From the NCBI GenBank assembly GCA_963643225.1, contig CAVIIX010000005.1, forward strand, positions 1 to 64,000: DNA of 64,000 nt, in the 5' to 3' direction. Every line of letters begins with the position of its first letter. Positions within the stretch are counted from its first letter, which is position 1. Source of the DNA: UBA1258 sp963643225 (GTDB lineage Bacteria; Bacillota; Clostridia; Lachnospirales; Lachnospiraceae). Positions 24,072-32,709 of this stretch are shown piece by piece. A program made the translations under genes and the position numbers. Under the pieces are notes generated by a model. It saw only the letters and a program-made list of their open reading frames with translations. It had not been told where the DNA came from and did not search any database.

Positions 24072-25186
24072 GAGCAATCGGAATAGTATTGGCAGGCGGT
24101 TCCAGCCATCGTATGAAAGAACTTGTACAGAAGCGTGCGGTTGCAGCAATGCCAATAGCAGGCAGCTACAGAAGTATAGACTTTGTACTCAGTAACATGT
24201 CTAATTCACACATTCAGAAGGTAGGCGTTTTTACACAATATAATGCAGGAAGCCTGCACGAGCATTTGAGCTCTTCAAAGTGGTGGGACTTCGGTCGTAA
24301 ACAGGGTGGCTTGTTTGTATTTACACCTACAGTTACAGCAGAAAATAATTACTGGTACAGAGGCACGGCTGATGCCATTTATCAGAATCTTGCATTTTTA
24401 AAAAATTCCCATGAACCATACGTTATAATTGCATCCGGCGACTGCATTTACAAAATGGATTATAATAAGCTTCTTGAATATCACATTGACAAGAAGGCAG
24501 ACATTACGGTTGTGGTAAGAGATTCGGAAGACTTAAGAGATATCGACAGATTTGGCACCGTTAAGATGAACGAGGAATACAGGATCGAGGACTTTGAGGA
24601 AAAGCCTGTTGTGGCAAAGAGCTCAACGATTTCCTGTGGTATATATGTCGTCAGAAGAAGAGCCTTGATCGAAATGATTGAAAGGTGTGCCTCCGAAGAC
24701 AGATACGATTTTGTAAGAGACGTGCTTATCCGCCTTAAGGATTTAAAGAAAATTTACGGCTACAAGATTAAAGACTATTGGAGAAACATTGCAAGCATTG
24801 AAGATTATTTCTCAACCAACATGGATTTCTTAAAGCCTGAAATCAGAAACTGGTTCTTTAAGACCTATCCTGACATTTATTCAAAGGTAGACGATTTGCC
24901 TCCGGCAAAGTATAATGTTGGAGCGTCGGTTAAAAACAGCCTTATTTCAAGCGGTACCATAGTAAACGGTACGGTAGAGGATTCGGTTATTTTTAAAGAA
25001 ACATATATCGGCAATAACTGTTATATTAAAAATTCCATTATACTTAATGACGTGTACATAGGGGATAATACACACATTGAGAACTGCATAGTGGAAAGCC
25101 ATGATACAATCAGAGCCAACTCTTACCATAAGGGGGAGGACGGCATAAAGGTTGTTATCGAAGAAAACGACAGATATATGCTGTAA
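24068..25186 (+). CDS. glgD: GlgD, non-catalytic partner of ADP-glucose pyrophosphorylase
   Basis: A 372-residue GlgC paralogue. The fold and C-terminal beta-helix are kept (VKNSLISSGTIVNGTVEDSVI). The N-terminal loop reads VLAGGSSHRMKEL instead of the GGQGSRL of the active subunit, and the SGDCIYKMDY site is altered, as in other GlgD proteins that serve to stimulate GlgC. It is coupled to glgC by a four-base overlap; spoVG follows 24 bases later. Confidence 0.93.
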   Translation: MRAIGIVLAGGSSHRMKELVQKRAVAAMPIAGSYRSIDFVLSNMSNSHIQKVGVFTQYNAGSLHEHLSSSKWWDFGRKQGGLFVFTPTVTAENNYWYRGTADAIYQNLAFLKNSHEPYVIIASGDCIYKMDYNKLLEYHIDKKADITVVVRDSEDLRDIDRFGTVKMNEEYRIEDFEEKPVVAKSSTISCGIYVVRRRALIEMIERCASEDRYDFVRDVLIRLKDLKKIYGYKIKDYWRNIASIEDYFSTNMDFLKPEIRNWFFKTYPDIYSKVDDLPPAKYNVGASVKNSLISSGTIVNGTVEDSVIFKETYIGNNCYIKNSIILNDVYIGDNTHIENCIVESHDTIRANSYHKGEDGIKVVIEENDRYML

Positions 25187-25210
25187 AAATTGTGTGATGG
25201 ACGGAGTAGA

Positions 25211-25468
25211 ATGAACATTACAGATATAAGGGTACGAAAGGTCGATAATGGCGGAAAGCTTGCAGGCGTTGCTTCTATTACAATCGACGATGCATTTGCA
25301 GTGCATGAAATTAAAATAATACAGGGCGAGAAGGGTTTGTTTGTGGCAATGCCCAACAGAAAGTCTTCAGATGGGGAATACAGAGATATCTGCCATCCCG
25401 TTAATGCCAAAGTAAGAATTGACATTCAGAATCAGATTCTTAAAGCCTACGAGGAAGCTGAAGAGTAA
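25211..25468 (+). CDS. spoVG: SpoVG, RNA/DNA-binding regulator
   Basis: SpoVG is a small regulator first known from septation and sporulation in Bacillus and now seen as a global nucleic-acid-binding protein. The 85 residues have the family sequence ITDIRVRKV, GVASITIDDAFAVHEIKII and FVAMPNRKS...YRDICHPVNA. The ATG at 25211 is used because GGAGT lies just upstream. It follows glgD closely and is closed by a strong terminator at 25476. Co-transcription with glycogen genes would couple it to carbon storage. Confidence 0.92.
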   Translation: MNITDIRVRKVDNGGKLAGVASITIDDAFAVHEIKIIQGEKGLFVAMPNRKSSDGEYRDICHPVNAKVRIDIQNQILKAYEEAEE

Positions 25469-25475
25469 ACGTATT

Positions 25476-25507
25476 AAGGGCGTTGACTTAAATAAGTCGA
25501 CGCCTTT
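25476..25507 (+). terminator. Terminator after glgCD-spoVG
   Basis: AAGGGCGTTGACTT and AAGTCGACGCCTTTT form a long stem with a short AAAT loop, followed by CGTTTT. Confidence 0.85.
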
Positions 25508-25557
25508 TCGTTTTGTGCGAAAATGTATTAAAATAGGCTTAAAGGAGCTTTTAAAAT

Positions 25558-26136
25558 ATGATTATAATTGCAGGACTTGGAAATCCAGGAAAAGAATACG
25601 AAAACACACGCCACAATGCGGGATTTATGACTATAGATGCACTGGCTTCAAAATATAATATTGATGTGACGGATAAAAAACATAAGGCTTTAATCGGTAA
25701 GGGTGTAATAGACGGTAAGAAGGTAATTTTGGCAAAGCCCCAGACCTACATGAATAACAGCGGGGAAAGCTTAAGAGAACTGTTTGATTATTATAAACCA
25801 GACCTTGAGACAGAGATTTTGGTGATTTATGATGACATTACGTTGGACGTAGGCGGCTTACGGGTGCGTAAGAAAGGCTCCGCAGGCGGTCATAACGGCA
25901 TGAAGAGTATAATTACCCATTTGAATTCCCAGGATTTTTACAGAATCCGTGTGGGAATAGGAGAGAAGCCTTCAAGAATGGACCTTGCAGACTGGGTGCT
26001 TGGCCACTTTAAAAAGGAAGATGAGGCTTCTTTAAAGGAAGCAATTAATGAAGCAACGGAAGCCGTTTCAATGATACTTGCAGGCGGCATAGATGAAGCC
26101 ATGAACAAATATAACCGTAAGGTTTGCAGGGAATAA
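25558..26136 (+). CDS. pth: Peptidyl-tRNA hydrolase
   Basis: Releases peptides from drop-off peptidyl-tRNAs. The 192 residues have the signature GLGNPGKEYENTRHNAGF with the catalytic His in RHNAGF, then KPQTYMNNSG and the RKKGSAGGHNGMKSI loop. Length is standard. mfd begins one base after its stop, the usual Firmicutes pair. Confidence 0.95.
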   Translation: MIIIAGLGNPGKEYENTRHNAGFMTIDALASKYNIDVTDKKHKALIGKGVIDGKKVILAKPQTYMNNSGESLRELFDYYKPDLETEILVIYDDITLDVGGLRVRKKGSAGGHNGMKSIITHLNSQDFYRIRVGIGEKPSRMDLADWVLGHFKKEDEASLKEAINEATEAVSMILAGGIDEAMNKYNRKVCRE

Positions 26137-26137
26137 A

Positions 26138-29100
26138 ATGAAAGTATTATCGGGACCTTTGCTTGAGCTTACAAGCATTAAGGAGGCTAAAGAAACACTT
26201 AAGAAAAATAAGAGCGTTTCGGTAACTGGATGTGTGGACAGCCAGAAATGGAACATGGCAGACACCCTTTCTGAGGGCTTTTTAAATAAGATTATCATTA
26301 CGTACAGTGACGTCAGAGTAAAGGAAATCTACGAAGACTACAGGATGTACGATAAAAACGTGCGCATGTATCCTGCAAAGGATGCAATTTTCTATCAGGC
26401 TGACGTGCACGGAAATAAACTCACAAGAGAAAGAATAGGCTGCTATAAACGTATTCTTATGGGGCTTCCATGTACTTTAATTACTACCTTTGGCGGATTA
26501 ATGAATGCAGGCGTAAGCCTTGAAGTATTAAGAAACGCTTTGATTAAAATTTCCATGGATTCAAGCATTTCTGAATCGGAGCTTATTAAAAAATTATGCG
26601 CTTTAGGATACGAAAAAACCTATCAGGTAGAGCAGGGAGGACAGTTTTCCGTAAGAGGCGGCATCATCGACATATATGATTTTACGGAAGAAAACCCTTA
26701 CAGAATTGAGCTTTGGGGAGATGAAGTTACCTCAATTCGCAGCTTTGATGTTTTAACCCAGCGTTCAATAGAAAGACTTGAAAGCATTACAATTTATCCT
26801 GCAACGGAGCTTCCTTTAACGGAAGAGGATTTGCTTGAAGGCTTAACCTTTATAGAAGAGGATGCTAAAAAGACGGTTTCCTTATTTAAGAGGGAAACGA
26901 AACTTGAAGAGGCCCACAGGCTTGAAGTAACCGTTAAGGAAGTAAGGGAGCAGATTACTGAGCTTCCCTGGACCTTTAACGCCGACAGCTTCATTAAATA
27001 TTTCGCAAAAGAAACACTTTCCCTGGCAGATTACTTTAAAGAGCCTTTATTTATTTTGGACGAGCCTGTCAGGACAAAGGAGCATGCGGATGCAGTGGAA
27101 CTTGAATTTAAGGAAAGCATGAAGGCGCGTCTTGAAAAGGGATACATTCTTTCAGGACAGGCAGACATTCTTTTATCAAAGGCTTATGTATTGTCACGCC
27201 TTGAAGCCCACGCTCTTTTAATGATAAGCACAATGTCTGTAAAGGGCTTTGAAATTGAACCCTTTTATAAATTTAACGTAAACGCAAGAAGCATTCCTTC
27301 CTATAATAACAGCTTTAATGAACTGGTACGTGATCTTTACGCCTTTAAAAAGCGCGGCAGTAGGGTGCTGATACTTTCCGGGTCCCGTACAAGAGCCGAA
27401 AGACTTGCAAGGGATTTGTGCCATGAAGGCGTAGAGACCTTTTTCTCGGAGGATAGAAATCATTTTCTTTTGCCGGGAGAAATAATGACCATGTACGGAA
27501 GAGTGTTAAAGGGATTTGAATATCCTGATTTATCCTACGTGGTAATTTCCGAAAGCGATATTTTTGGTAACATCGGTAAAAAGAAAAAGAAGAAGAAATA
27601 CGAAAATGACGGAAAGCGTGTGCAGGACTTTAACGATCTCCATGTAGGAGATTATGTGGTGCACGAAAGCTTTGGTATCGGAATATACAGGGGAATTGAG
27701 AAGGTTGAAGTAGACAAGGTAGCCAAGGACTACATGCGCATTGAATATAAGGACGGAGGCGTTTTGTATGTGCCGGCCACTTCACTTGATGCCATTATGA
27801 AATATGCTTCCGCCGATGCAAAAAAGCCTAAAATCAACAAGCTTGGCACAAAGGAATGGGACAAGACCACTTCAAAAGTAAAGCTTGCGGTTTCGGAGGT
27901 GGCAGAGGAGCTGGTGTCTTTATATGCTTCCCGCAGCCAGAAGGAAGGCTTTGTGTTCAGTAAGGACACGGTATGGCAGCAGGAATTTGAAGAGCTCTTC
28001 CCATATGAAGAAACGGAAGACCAGCTTGAAGCAATTGAAGCTACAAAGGCGGATATGGAATCAAAGAAAACAATGGACCGTCTTATATGCGGTGACGTGG
28101 GCTTTGGCAAAACCGAAATTGCAATAAGAGCCGCCTTCAAGGCAGTGCAGGACGAAAAGCAGGTAGTGTTCTTAGTGCCCACCACCATTCTTGCAGAGCA
28201 GCACTACAATACCTTTGTTGAAAGGATGAAGGATTTCCCTGTGCGCATTGATTTAATGAGCAGATTTGTGTCGGCTAAAAATCAAAAGAAAACCATAGAA
28301 GATTTAAAGAAAGGCATGGTGGATATTTTAATTGGTACTCACCGTGTGCTTTCATCGGATATTCAGTTTAAGGATTTGGGACTTTTGATTATCGATGAAG
28401 AGCAGCGCTTTGGCGTATCTCATAAAGAAAAGATTAAATCCATAAAAGAAAACGTGGATGTGCTGACCCTTACGGCAACACCAATTCCCAGGACGCTTCA
28501 CATGAGCATGATAGGAATAAGGGATATGAGCCTTTTAGAGGAGGCACCAAACGACAGACTTCCCATACAGACCTACGTAATGGAATATAACGAAGAAATG
28601 GTAAGGGAAGCAATTGAGAGAGAGCTATCCCGTAACGGTCAGGTTTATTACGTATATAACAGAGTAAGCAATATTGCTGATATCGCAGGAAAGCTTCAGG
28701 CGCTGGTGCCTGATGCAAATGTTGCTTTTGCCCACGGCCAGATGAAGGAAACAGAGCTTGAACGCATAATGTATGACTTTATCAAGGGAGATATTGACGT
28801 ACTTGTATCCACCACTATTATTGAAACGGGTATAGATATTCCAAACGTTAACACAATGATTATCCACGACTCTGACAGGCTTGGACTTTCGCAGCTTTAT
28901 CAGTTAAGAGGAAGGGTTGGACGATCAAATCGTACTTCCTATGCTTTCTTAATGTATAAGCGCGACAGAATTTTAGAGGAAGTAGCAGAAAAACGTCTTC
29001 AGACTATCCGTGAATTTACGGATCTTGGTTCTGGCTATAAAATTGCCATGCGTGACCTTGAAATAAGAGGAGCAGGGAATATTTTAGGCATGAGCCAGCA

Positions 29101-29659
29101 CGGTCACATGGCGGCAGTAGGGTATGATTTATACTGTAAAATGCTTAATACGGCAGTACTGCAAAAGAAAGGTATTGAGGTGACGGAGGACTTTTTAACA
29201 ACCGTGGATCTTGATGTGGATGCCTTTATTCCCGGAGAATATATTTTAAATGAAATACAGAAGCTTGATACCTATAAGCGTATTGCAGCACTTGAGACTC
29301 ATGAAGAATGTGTGGACATGAAGGATGAGCTTATGGACAGATTCGGGGAAGTTCCCCTTCCCTGTGAAAATCTTTTGAGAATTTCTGAATTAAGAAACAA
29401 GGCACATAAGCTTGGCATTACCGATGTGAAGGGAAGAAACGGAGAAATAATATTTACCTTTAAAAAGGATGCGAAAATAAAAACCGAGAATATCGGAGAG
29501 CTTTTAAGAAGGCATCTTAAGCAGTTATCCTTATATGCAAAGGGTAATCCTGCCTTTACTTATTCTTACCGCACTATAGGAGAGGTTATTAAGGATGAAA
29601 AACTATTACTTGATAACACAGAAATGTTTATTAATGAAATGATTGAATATTTGTTGTAA
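26138..29659 (+). CDS. mfd: Transcription-repair coupling factor Mfd
   Basis: A dsDNA translocase that removes RNA polymerase stalled at lesions and recruits UvrA. Over 1173 residues: UvrB-like N-terminal domains (YEKTYQVEQGGQFSVRGGIIDIYD); the polymerase-interaction domain (GDYVVHESFGIGIYRGIEKVE, ~505-525); helicase motifs with Walker A CGDVGFGKTEIA; DEEQ box LLIIDEEQRFGVSHKEK; TATPIPRTL; QLRGRVGRS; and a TRCF C-terminal domain. A poly-Lys run near 480 (GKKKKKKKYEN) is a lineage-specific linker. Terminator at 29665. Confidence 0.95.
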   Translation: MKVLSGPLLELTSIKEAKETLKKNKSVSVTGCVDSQKWNMADTLSEGFLNKIIITYSDVRVKEIYEDYRMYDKNVRMYPAKDAIFYQADVHGNKLTRERIGCYKRILMGLPCTLITTFGGLMNAGVSLEVLRNALIKISMDSSISESELIKKLCALGYEKTYQVEQGGQFSVRGGIIDIYDFTEENPYRIELWGDEVTSIRSFDVLTQRSIERLESITIYPATELPLTEEDLLEGLTFIEEDAKKTVSLFKRETKLEEAHRLEVTVKEVREQITELPWTFNADSFIKYFAKETLSLADYFKEPLFILDEPVRTKEHADAVELEFKESMKARLEKGYILSGQADILLSKAYVLSRLEAHALLMISTMSVKGFEIEPFYKFNVNARSIPSYNNSFNELVRDLYAFKKRGSRVLILSGSRTRAERLARDLCHEGVETFFSEDRNHFLLPGEIMTMYGRVLKGFEYPDLSYVVISESDIFGNIGKKKKKKKYENDGKRVQDFNDLHVGDYVVHESFGIGIYRGIEKVEVDKVAKDYMRIEYKDGGVLYVPATSLDAIMKYASADAKKPKINKLGTKEWDKTTSKVKLAVSEVAEELVSLYASRSQKEGFVFSKDTVWQQEFEELFPYEETEDQLEAIEATKADMESKKTMDRLICGDVGFGKTEIAIRAAFKAVQDEKQVVFLVPTTILAEQHYNTFVERMKDFPVRIDLMSRFVSAKNQKKTIEDLKKGMVDILIGTHRVLSSDIQFKDLGLLIIDEEQRFGVSHKEKIKSIKENVDVLTLTATPIPRTLHMSMIGIRDMSLLEEAPNDRLPIQTYVMEYNEEMVREAIERELSRNGQVYYVYNRVSNIADIAGKLQALVPDANVAFAHGQMKETELERIMYDFIKGDIDVLVSTTIIETGIDIPNVNTMIIHDSDRLGLSQLYQLRGRVGRSNRTSYAFLMYKRDRILEEVAEKRLQTIREFTDLGSGYKIAMRDLEIRGAGNILGMSQHGHMAAVGYDLYCKMLNTAVLQKKGIEVTEDFLTTVDLDVDAFIPGEYILNEIQKLDTYKRIAALETHEECVDMKDELMDRFGEVPLPCENLLRISELRNKAHKLGITDVKGRNGEIIFTFKKDAKIKTENIGELLRRHLKQLSLYAKGNPAFTYSYRTIGEVIKDEKLLLDNTEMFINEMIEYLL

Positions 29660-29664
29660 AAATG

Positions 29665-29694
29665 ACTACCGTAATTATCAAAAGTTGCGGTAGT
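29665..29694 (+). terminator. Terminator after mfd
   Basis: ACTACCG/CGGTAGT arms, extended by AA/TT around a T-G mismatch, followed by TTTTCGTT. Confidence 0.8.
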
Positions 29695-29747
29695 TTTTCG
29701 TTAATTGCCATCTTGTATATTAGGATAGATATTTTAGTAGATTTTTA

Positions 29748-29776
29748 TTGAATGCTCCTTAGAAACTTGATAAAAT
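29748..29776 (+). promoter_or_regulatory. Promoter of the ATP synthase operon
   Basis: TTGAAT (29748-29753), 17 bases and TAAAAT (29771-29776), about 30 bases before the first gene. Confidence 0.65.
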
Positions 29777-29808
29777 AGTATAGAATTTAATTATTCGGGG
29801 TGAGCGTA

Positions 29809-30078
29809 ATGAACAGAGAAGAGATAAATAGTGTTATGAAAAATGTGGCTCTTCTCAGTCAGCTGGGATTATCTGTTATTATGCCAACGCTTTTGTGCGT
29901 GGCACTCTCCTGGTACTTAAATACACACTTGAATGTAGGCCTCTGGGTGTACATTCCGGGTTTCTTATTTGGATTATTAAGCTCCTTTATGACAGCTTAC
30001 AAATTCTATCTTTCTGAAATTTCAAAAACAAAAAAAGAGAATAAAAAGAAAAAGGTTGCCTTTAACAGGCATGATTAA
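29809..30078 (+). CDS. AtpZ/AtpI-like small membrane protein
   Basis: An 89-residue protein with two membrane helices (LGLSVIMPTLLCVALSWYL and GLWVYIPGFLFGLLSSFMTAY) and a lysine-rich tail, matching the AtpZ-type proteins at the head of clostridial atp operons. They may assist ion supply or c-ring assembly. The ATG at 29809 follows GGGGTGAG closely. It directly precedes a second AtpI-like gene. Confidence 0.75.
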   Translation: MNREEINSVMKNVALLSQLGLSVIMPTLLCVALSWYLNTHLNVGLWVYIPGFLFGLLSSFMTAYKFYLSEISKTKKENKKKKVAFNRHD

Positions 30079-30088
30079 CGGGGTTTAT

Positions 30089-30550
30089 ATGGGTAAATTG
30101 TGGGATAAATTACAGCCGGCGGTTAAGAAGGAAACTTGGAACGTTTTTCTTTATTCCTTAATCGGCACTGTAGTAATGTGGATAGGATTTTTTGTGTTAC
30201 ATCTGATAATGCCTGAAGACGTTTCCTTTGACGCTTACGTGTTTATCGGAGGCATCGGAGGAATGCTTGTCGCTACCTTAAACTTTTTCATTATGGCGCT
30301 TACGGTTCAAAAGGTGGCATCGGAAGAAGATGATAAAAAGGCCCGAAGCATTATGAAAACCAGCTATTCAAGAAGAATGCTTATGCAGATAGCCTGGATT
30401 ATTGTAGCTCTTTGCGTACCGTTTATTAACTGGGTTGCAGGTATTTTACCGCTCCTGTTTCCCGGTTTAGGTATTAAAATAAAAGGTATATTGAATCAGA
30501 AAAAATATAATAAAGAACAGGAGGTGGATGTAAAGCAAAATGGAGATTAA
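30089..30550 (+). CDS. atpI: ATP synthase subunit I (AtpI-like)
   Basis: A 153-residue protein with four predicted membrane segments (NVFLYSLIGTVVMWIGFFVL, YVFIGGIGGMLVATLNFFIM, IAWIIVALCVPFI, WVAGILPLLFPGL), in the position of AtpI, a probable c-ring assembly chaperone. Start chosen at 30089, where GGGG precedes ATGGGTAAATTG; a reading from 30056 would overlap the upstream gene more. Its end overlaps atpB by eleven bases. Confidence 0.7.
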   Translation: MGKLWDKLQPAVKKETWNVFLYSLIGTVVMWIGFFVLHLIMPEDVSFDAYVFIGGIGGMLVATLNFFIMALTVQKVASEEDDKKARSIMKTSYSRRMLMQIAWIIVALCVPFINWVAGILPLLFPGLGIKIKGILNQKKYNKEQEVDVKQNGD

Positions 30551-31298
30551 CATTGTAGGCCCAAAAGTCTACTATACACTCCCCTTTGACGTACCGGTTT
30601 TAGGTAAGCTTCAGATTACGGAAACATTTGTAGTGAGCTGGCTTGTAATGATTATCATTACCGGACTATGCATCTGGCTAACCCACGATCTGAAGGTTGA
30701 AAACATTACAAAGAGACAGGCATTGGCGGAGTGGCTTGTAGAAACAGCCGATAAATTTGTAATCGGCAACATGGGTGAAAAGTTTGCTTACTTTGTGCCC
30801 TTTGTGGCGGCATTGTTTGCAACCAGTGTGGTTTCTAACCTTATAAGCCTTACAGGCTTAAGAAGCCCCACAGCAGATTTAAACACCGAGGCAGCCTGGG
30901 CAGTTGTGGTATTTACCATTATTACGGCCCAAAAGATTAAGGCAAGCGGCTTTGGCGGATATTTAAAGGGATTTACAGAACCTATTCCGGTTATGACGCC
31001 CTTTAACATTTTGTCAGAACTTGCGACTCCTATCAGTATGGCATGCCGACACTTTGGTAACATTTTATCGGGTGTAGTTATTAACGGACTTATCTATGCA
31101 GCACTGGCACTTGCAAGCTCCAAATTACTTGGACTTATCCCCGGTGTGGTGGGAGCGGTACTTTCAAACGTACCGATTCTGGATGTAGGTATTCCTGCAG
31201 TATTATCAGTCTACTTTGACTGGTTTTCTGGCATTATGCAGGCATATATATTCTGTATGCTTACAACAATGTACATTGCAAACGCCGCAGAAGGCTAA
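30540..31298 (+). CDS. atpB: F0 ATP synthase subunit a
   Basis: Membrane stator subunit forming the ion half-channels. The 252 residues have five to six hydrophobic helices and the conserved arginine in SMACRHFGNILSG, matching RLFGN of the family. The Shine-Dalgarno AGGAGG (30519-30524) is 15 bases from the ATG, longer than usual, with an in-frame ATG-TAA pair (30528-30533) between them, so initiation may be inefficient or coupled to the upstream gene. Confidence 0.92.
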   Translation: MEINIVGPKVYYTLPFDVPVLGKLQITETFVVSWLVMIIITGLCIWLTHDLKVENITKRQALAEWLVETADKFVIGNMGEKFAYFVPFVAALFATSVVSNLISLTGLRSPTADLNTEAAWAVVVFTIITAQKIKASGFGGYLKGFTEPIPVMTPFNILSELATPISMACRHFGNILSGVVINGLIYAALALASSKLLGLIPGVVGAVLSNVPILDVGIPAVLSVYFDWFSGIMQAYIFCMLTTMYIANAAEG

Positions 31299-31340
31299 AA
31301 TTAAAAATCAATTTCTATTTTATTTAAGGAGGAAATTTAT

Positions 31341-31619
31341 ATGGATTATCAGTTACTTGCTAAAGGTATAGCACTCGCAGGATGCGCAATTGGCGCAGGT
31401 CTTGCACTTATTGCAGGTATCGGCCCAGGTATCGGTGAAGGTAACGCAGTTGCAAAGGCTTTGGAAGCCATCGGCCGTCAGCCCGAATGTAAGGGTGATG
31501 TAACATCAACAATGTTACTTGGTTGTGCTATTGCAGAAACAACAGGTATTTATGGTTTCGTTACCGGTTTGTTGCTTATCTTCGTAGCTCCAGGTTCATT
31601 TATGAAGTATTTAGGTTAA
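31341..31619 (+). CDS. atpE: F0 ATP synthase subunit c, two-carboxylate type
   Basis: The 92-residue hairpin protein forms the rotor ring. Helix 1 carries IGPGIGEGNA with Glu33; helix 2 carries GCAIAETTGIYG with the ion-binding Glu66, Thr67, Thr68 and Tyr71. In Na+-type rings such as Ilyobacter the helix-1 position is Gln and the residue after the Glu is Ser. A Glu at both positions matches the two-carboxylate Na+ motif described for Fusobacterium nucleatum. Na+ coupling is therefore likely, though Thr67 in place of Ser is a deviation. AAGGAGG-type site upstream. Confidence 0.93.
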   Translation: MDYQLLAKGIALAGCAIGAGLALIAGIGPGIGEGNAVAKALEAIGRQPECKGDVTSTMLLGCAIAETTGIYGFVTGLLLIFVAPGSFMKYLG

Positions 31620-31653
31620 TCAGTCCCGTAACAAGAACAGGAGGTTATGAAGC

Positions 31654-32151
31654 TTGGAAACACAGGAATTGGTAACAATTATTCCATGGACTTTCATAGC
31701 GCAGATATGTAACCTGTTTCTTCAGATGTATCTCATTAAAAGATTTCTCTTTAAGCCCATAAGGAACATTTTAGAGAAACGTAAGGCGGCAGCTGATGCC
31801 CAGATTTTGGATGCCACAAAGGCAAAAGAAGAGGCTGAGGCTATGAAGGCTGAATACGAGCAGAACATGAAGGAGGCTTACGATAAAGCGAGCGACATTC
31901 TTTCTACCGCCCAGAAATCAGCAGCCAAGCAGAGTGAGGATATTATCCGCGAAGCCAGTGTACAGGCAGTTGCCATTAAGGAAAAGGCTGAAAAGGATAT
32001 TGCTCTTGAAAAGCGCAAGGCCGTTAATGAGATTAAGGATGAAATCGGTGACATGGCGATGGAAATTGCCGGCAAGGTAATTGAACGTGAGATTAGCGCT
32101 AAAGATCATGAGAAGCTGATAGACGAATTTATAGAAAAAGTAGGAGAATAA
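31654..32151 (+). CDS. atpF: F0 ATP synthase subunit b
   Basis: The peripheral stalk: one N-terminal membrane helix (IIPWTFIAQICNLFLQMYLIKRFLF) and a long charged coiled coil to residue 165. The start is TTG at 31654, nine bases after AGGAGG (31639-31644). An out-of-frame ATG at 31647 is too close to that site and would give only a 21-residue peptide. Confidence 0.93.
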   Translation: METQELVTIIPWTFIAQICNLFLQMYLIKRFLFKPIRNILEKRKAAADAQILDATKAKEEAEAMKAEYEQNMKEAYDKASDILSTAQKSAAKQSEDIIREASVQAVAIKEKAEKDIALEKRKAVNEIKDEIGDMAMEIAGKVIEREISAKDHEKLIDEFIEKVGE

Positions 32152-32154
32152 ATC

Positions 32155-32694
32155 ATGACAGAGTATGCCAGAGTATATGGTGGCAGCCTGTATGACTTAG
32201 CCTCCGAAGAAAAGCTTACAGACGCCATATTAGAACAAATGAAGGAAGTAAAGCAGATTTTCAGAGACAATCCTGATTATCTTAAGCTCCTTTCAGAACC
32301 CTCGGTTAAAAAAGCTGAACGTACAGATTTGATCGAAAAGGCATTTGGCGCCGAGGCAGAGAGGTATTTGGTTAATTTCTTAAAGATTTTATGCGAAAAG
32401 AACATTCTGACAGAATATGAAGGCTGTGTGGAAGAGTTCATTCGCAGGTACAACGCTGATAACGGTATTGCAGAGGCGATGGTTACAAGCGCTGTTGAAT
32501 TAACAGATGCCCAGAAAAAGGCTTTGAAAGAAAAGCTTGAAAAGGTAAGCGGTAAAACCGTTAATTTAGTAACTAAAGTTAATCCTGCAGTTTTGGCAGG
32601 ACTCAAAGTTGAGCTTGAGGGTGTTGAACTTGACGGTTCCGTTTCGGGACGTATGAGTGGCATCTCAAAGAAACTTAGTGAGACACTAATATAA
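32155..32694 (+). CDS. atpH: F1 ATP synthase delta subunit
   Basis: Connects the b dimer to the top of alpha3beta3. The 179 residues have the OSCP/delta layout: helical N domain (YARVYGGSLYDLASEEK) and the C-terminal LVTKVNPAVLAGLKVELEGVELDGSV segment. Three bases separate it from atpF. Confidence 0.92.
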   Translation: MTEYARVYGGSLYDLASEEKLTDAILEQMKEVKQIFRDNPDYLKLLSEPSVKKAERTDLIEKAFGAEAERYLVNFLKILCEKNILTEYEGCVEEFIRRYNADNGIAEAMVTSAVELTDAQKKALKEKLEKVSGKTVNLVTKVNPAVLAGLKVELEGVELDGSVSGRMSGISKKLSETLI

Positions 32695-32709
32695 GGATGG
32701 AATGGAAAT

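Noticed and set aside
24068..25186. A second active ADP-glucose pyrophosphorylase
   Set aside because: The nucleotide loop (GGSSHRM) departs from the active GGxGxRL form, as expected for the non-catalytic GlgD partner.
31647..31712. A 21-residue frame starting at the ATG just before atpF
   Set aside because: The ATG is only two bases from the Shine-Dalgarno and out of frame; the TTG at 31654 gives a complete subunit b.
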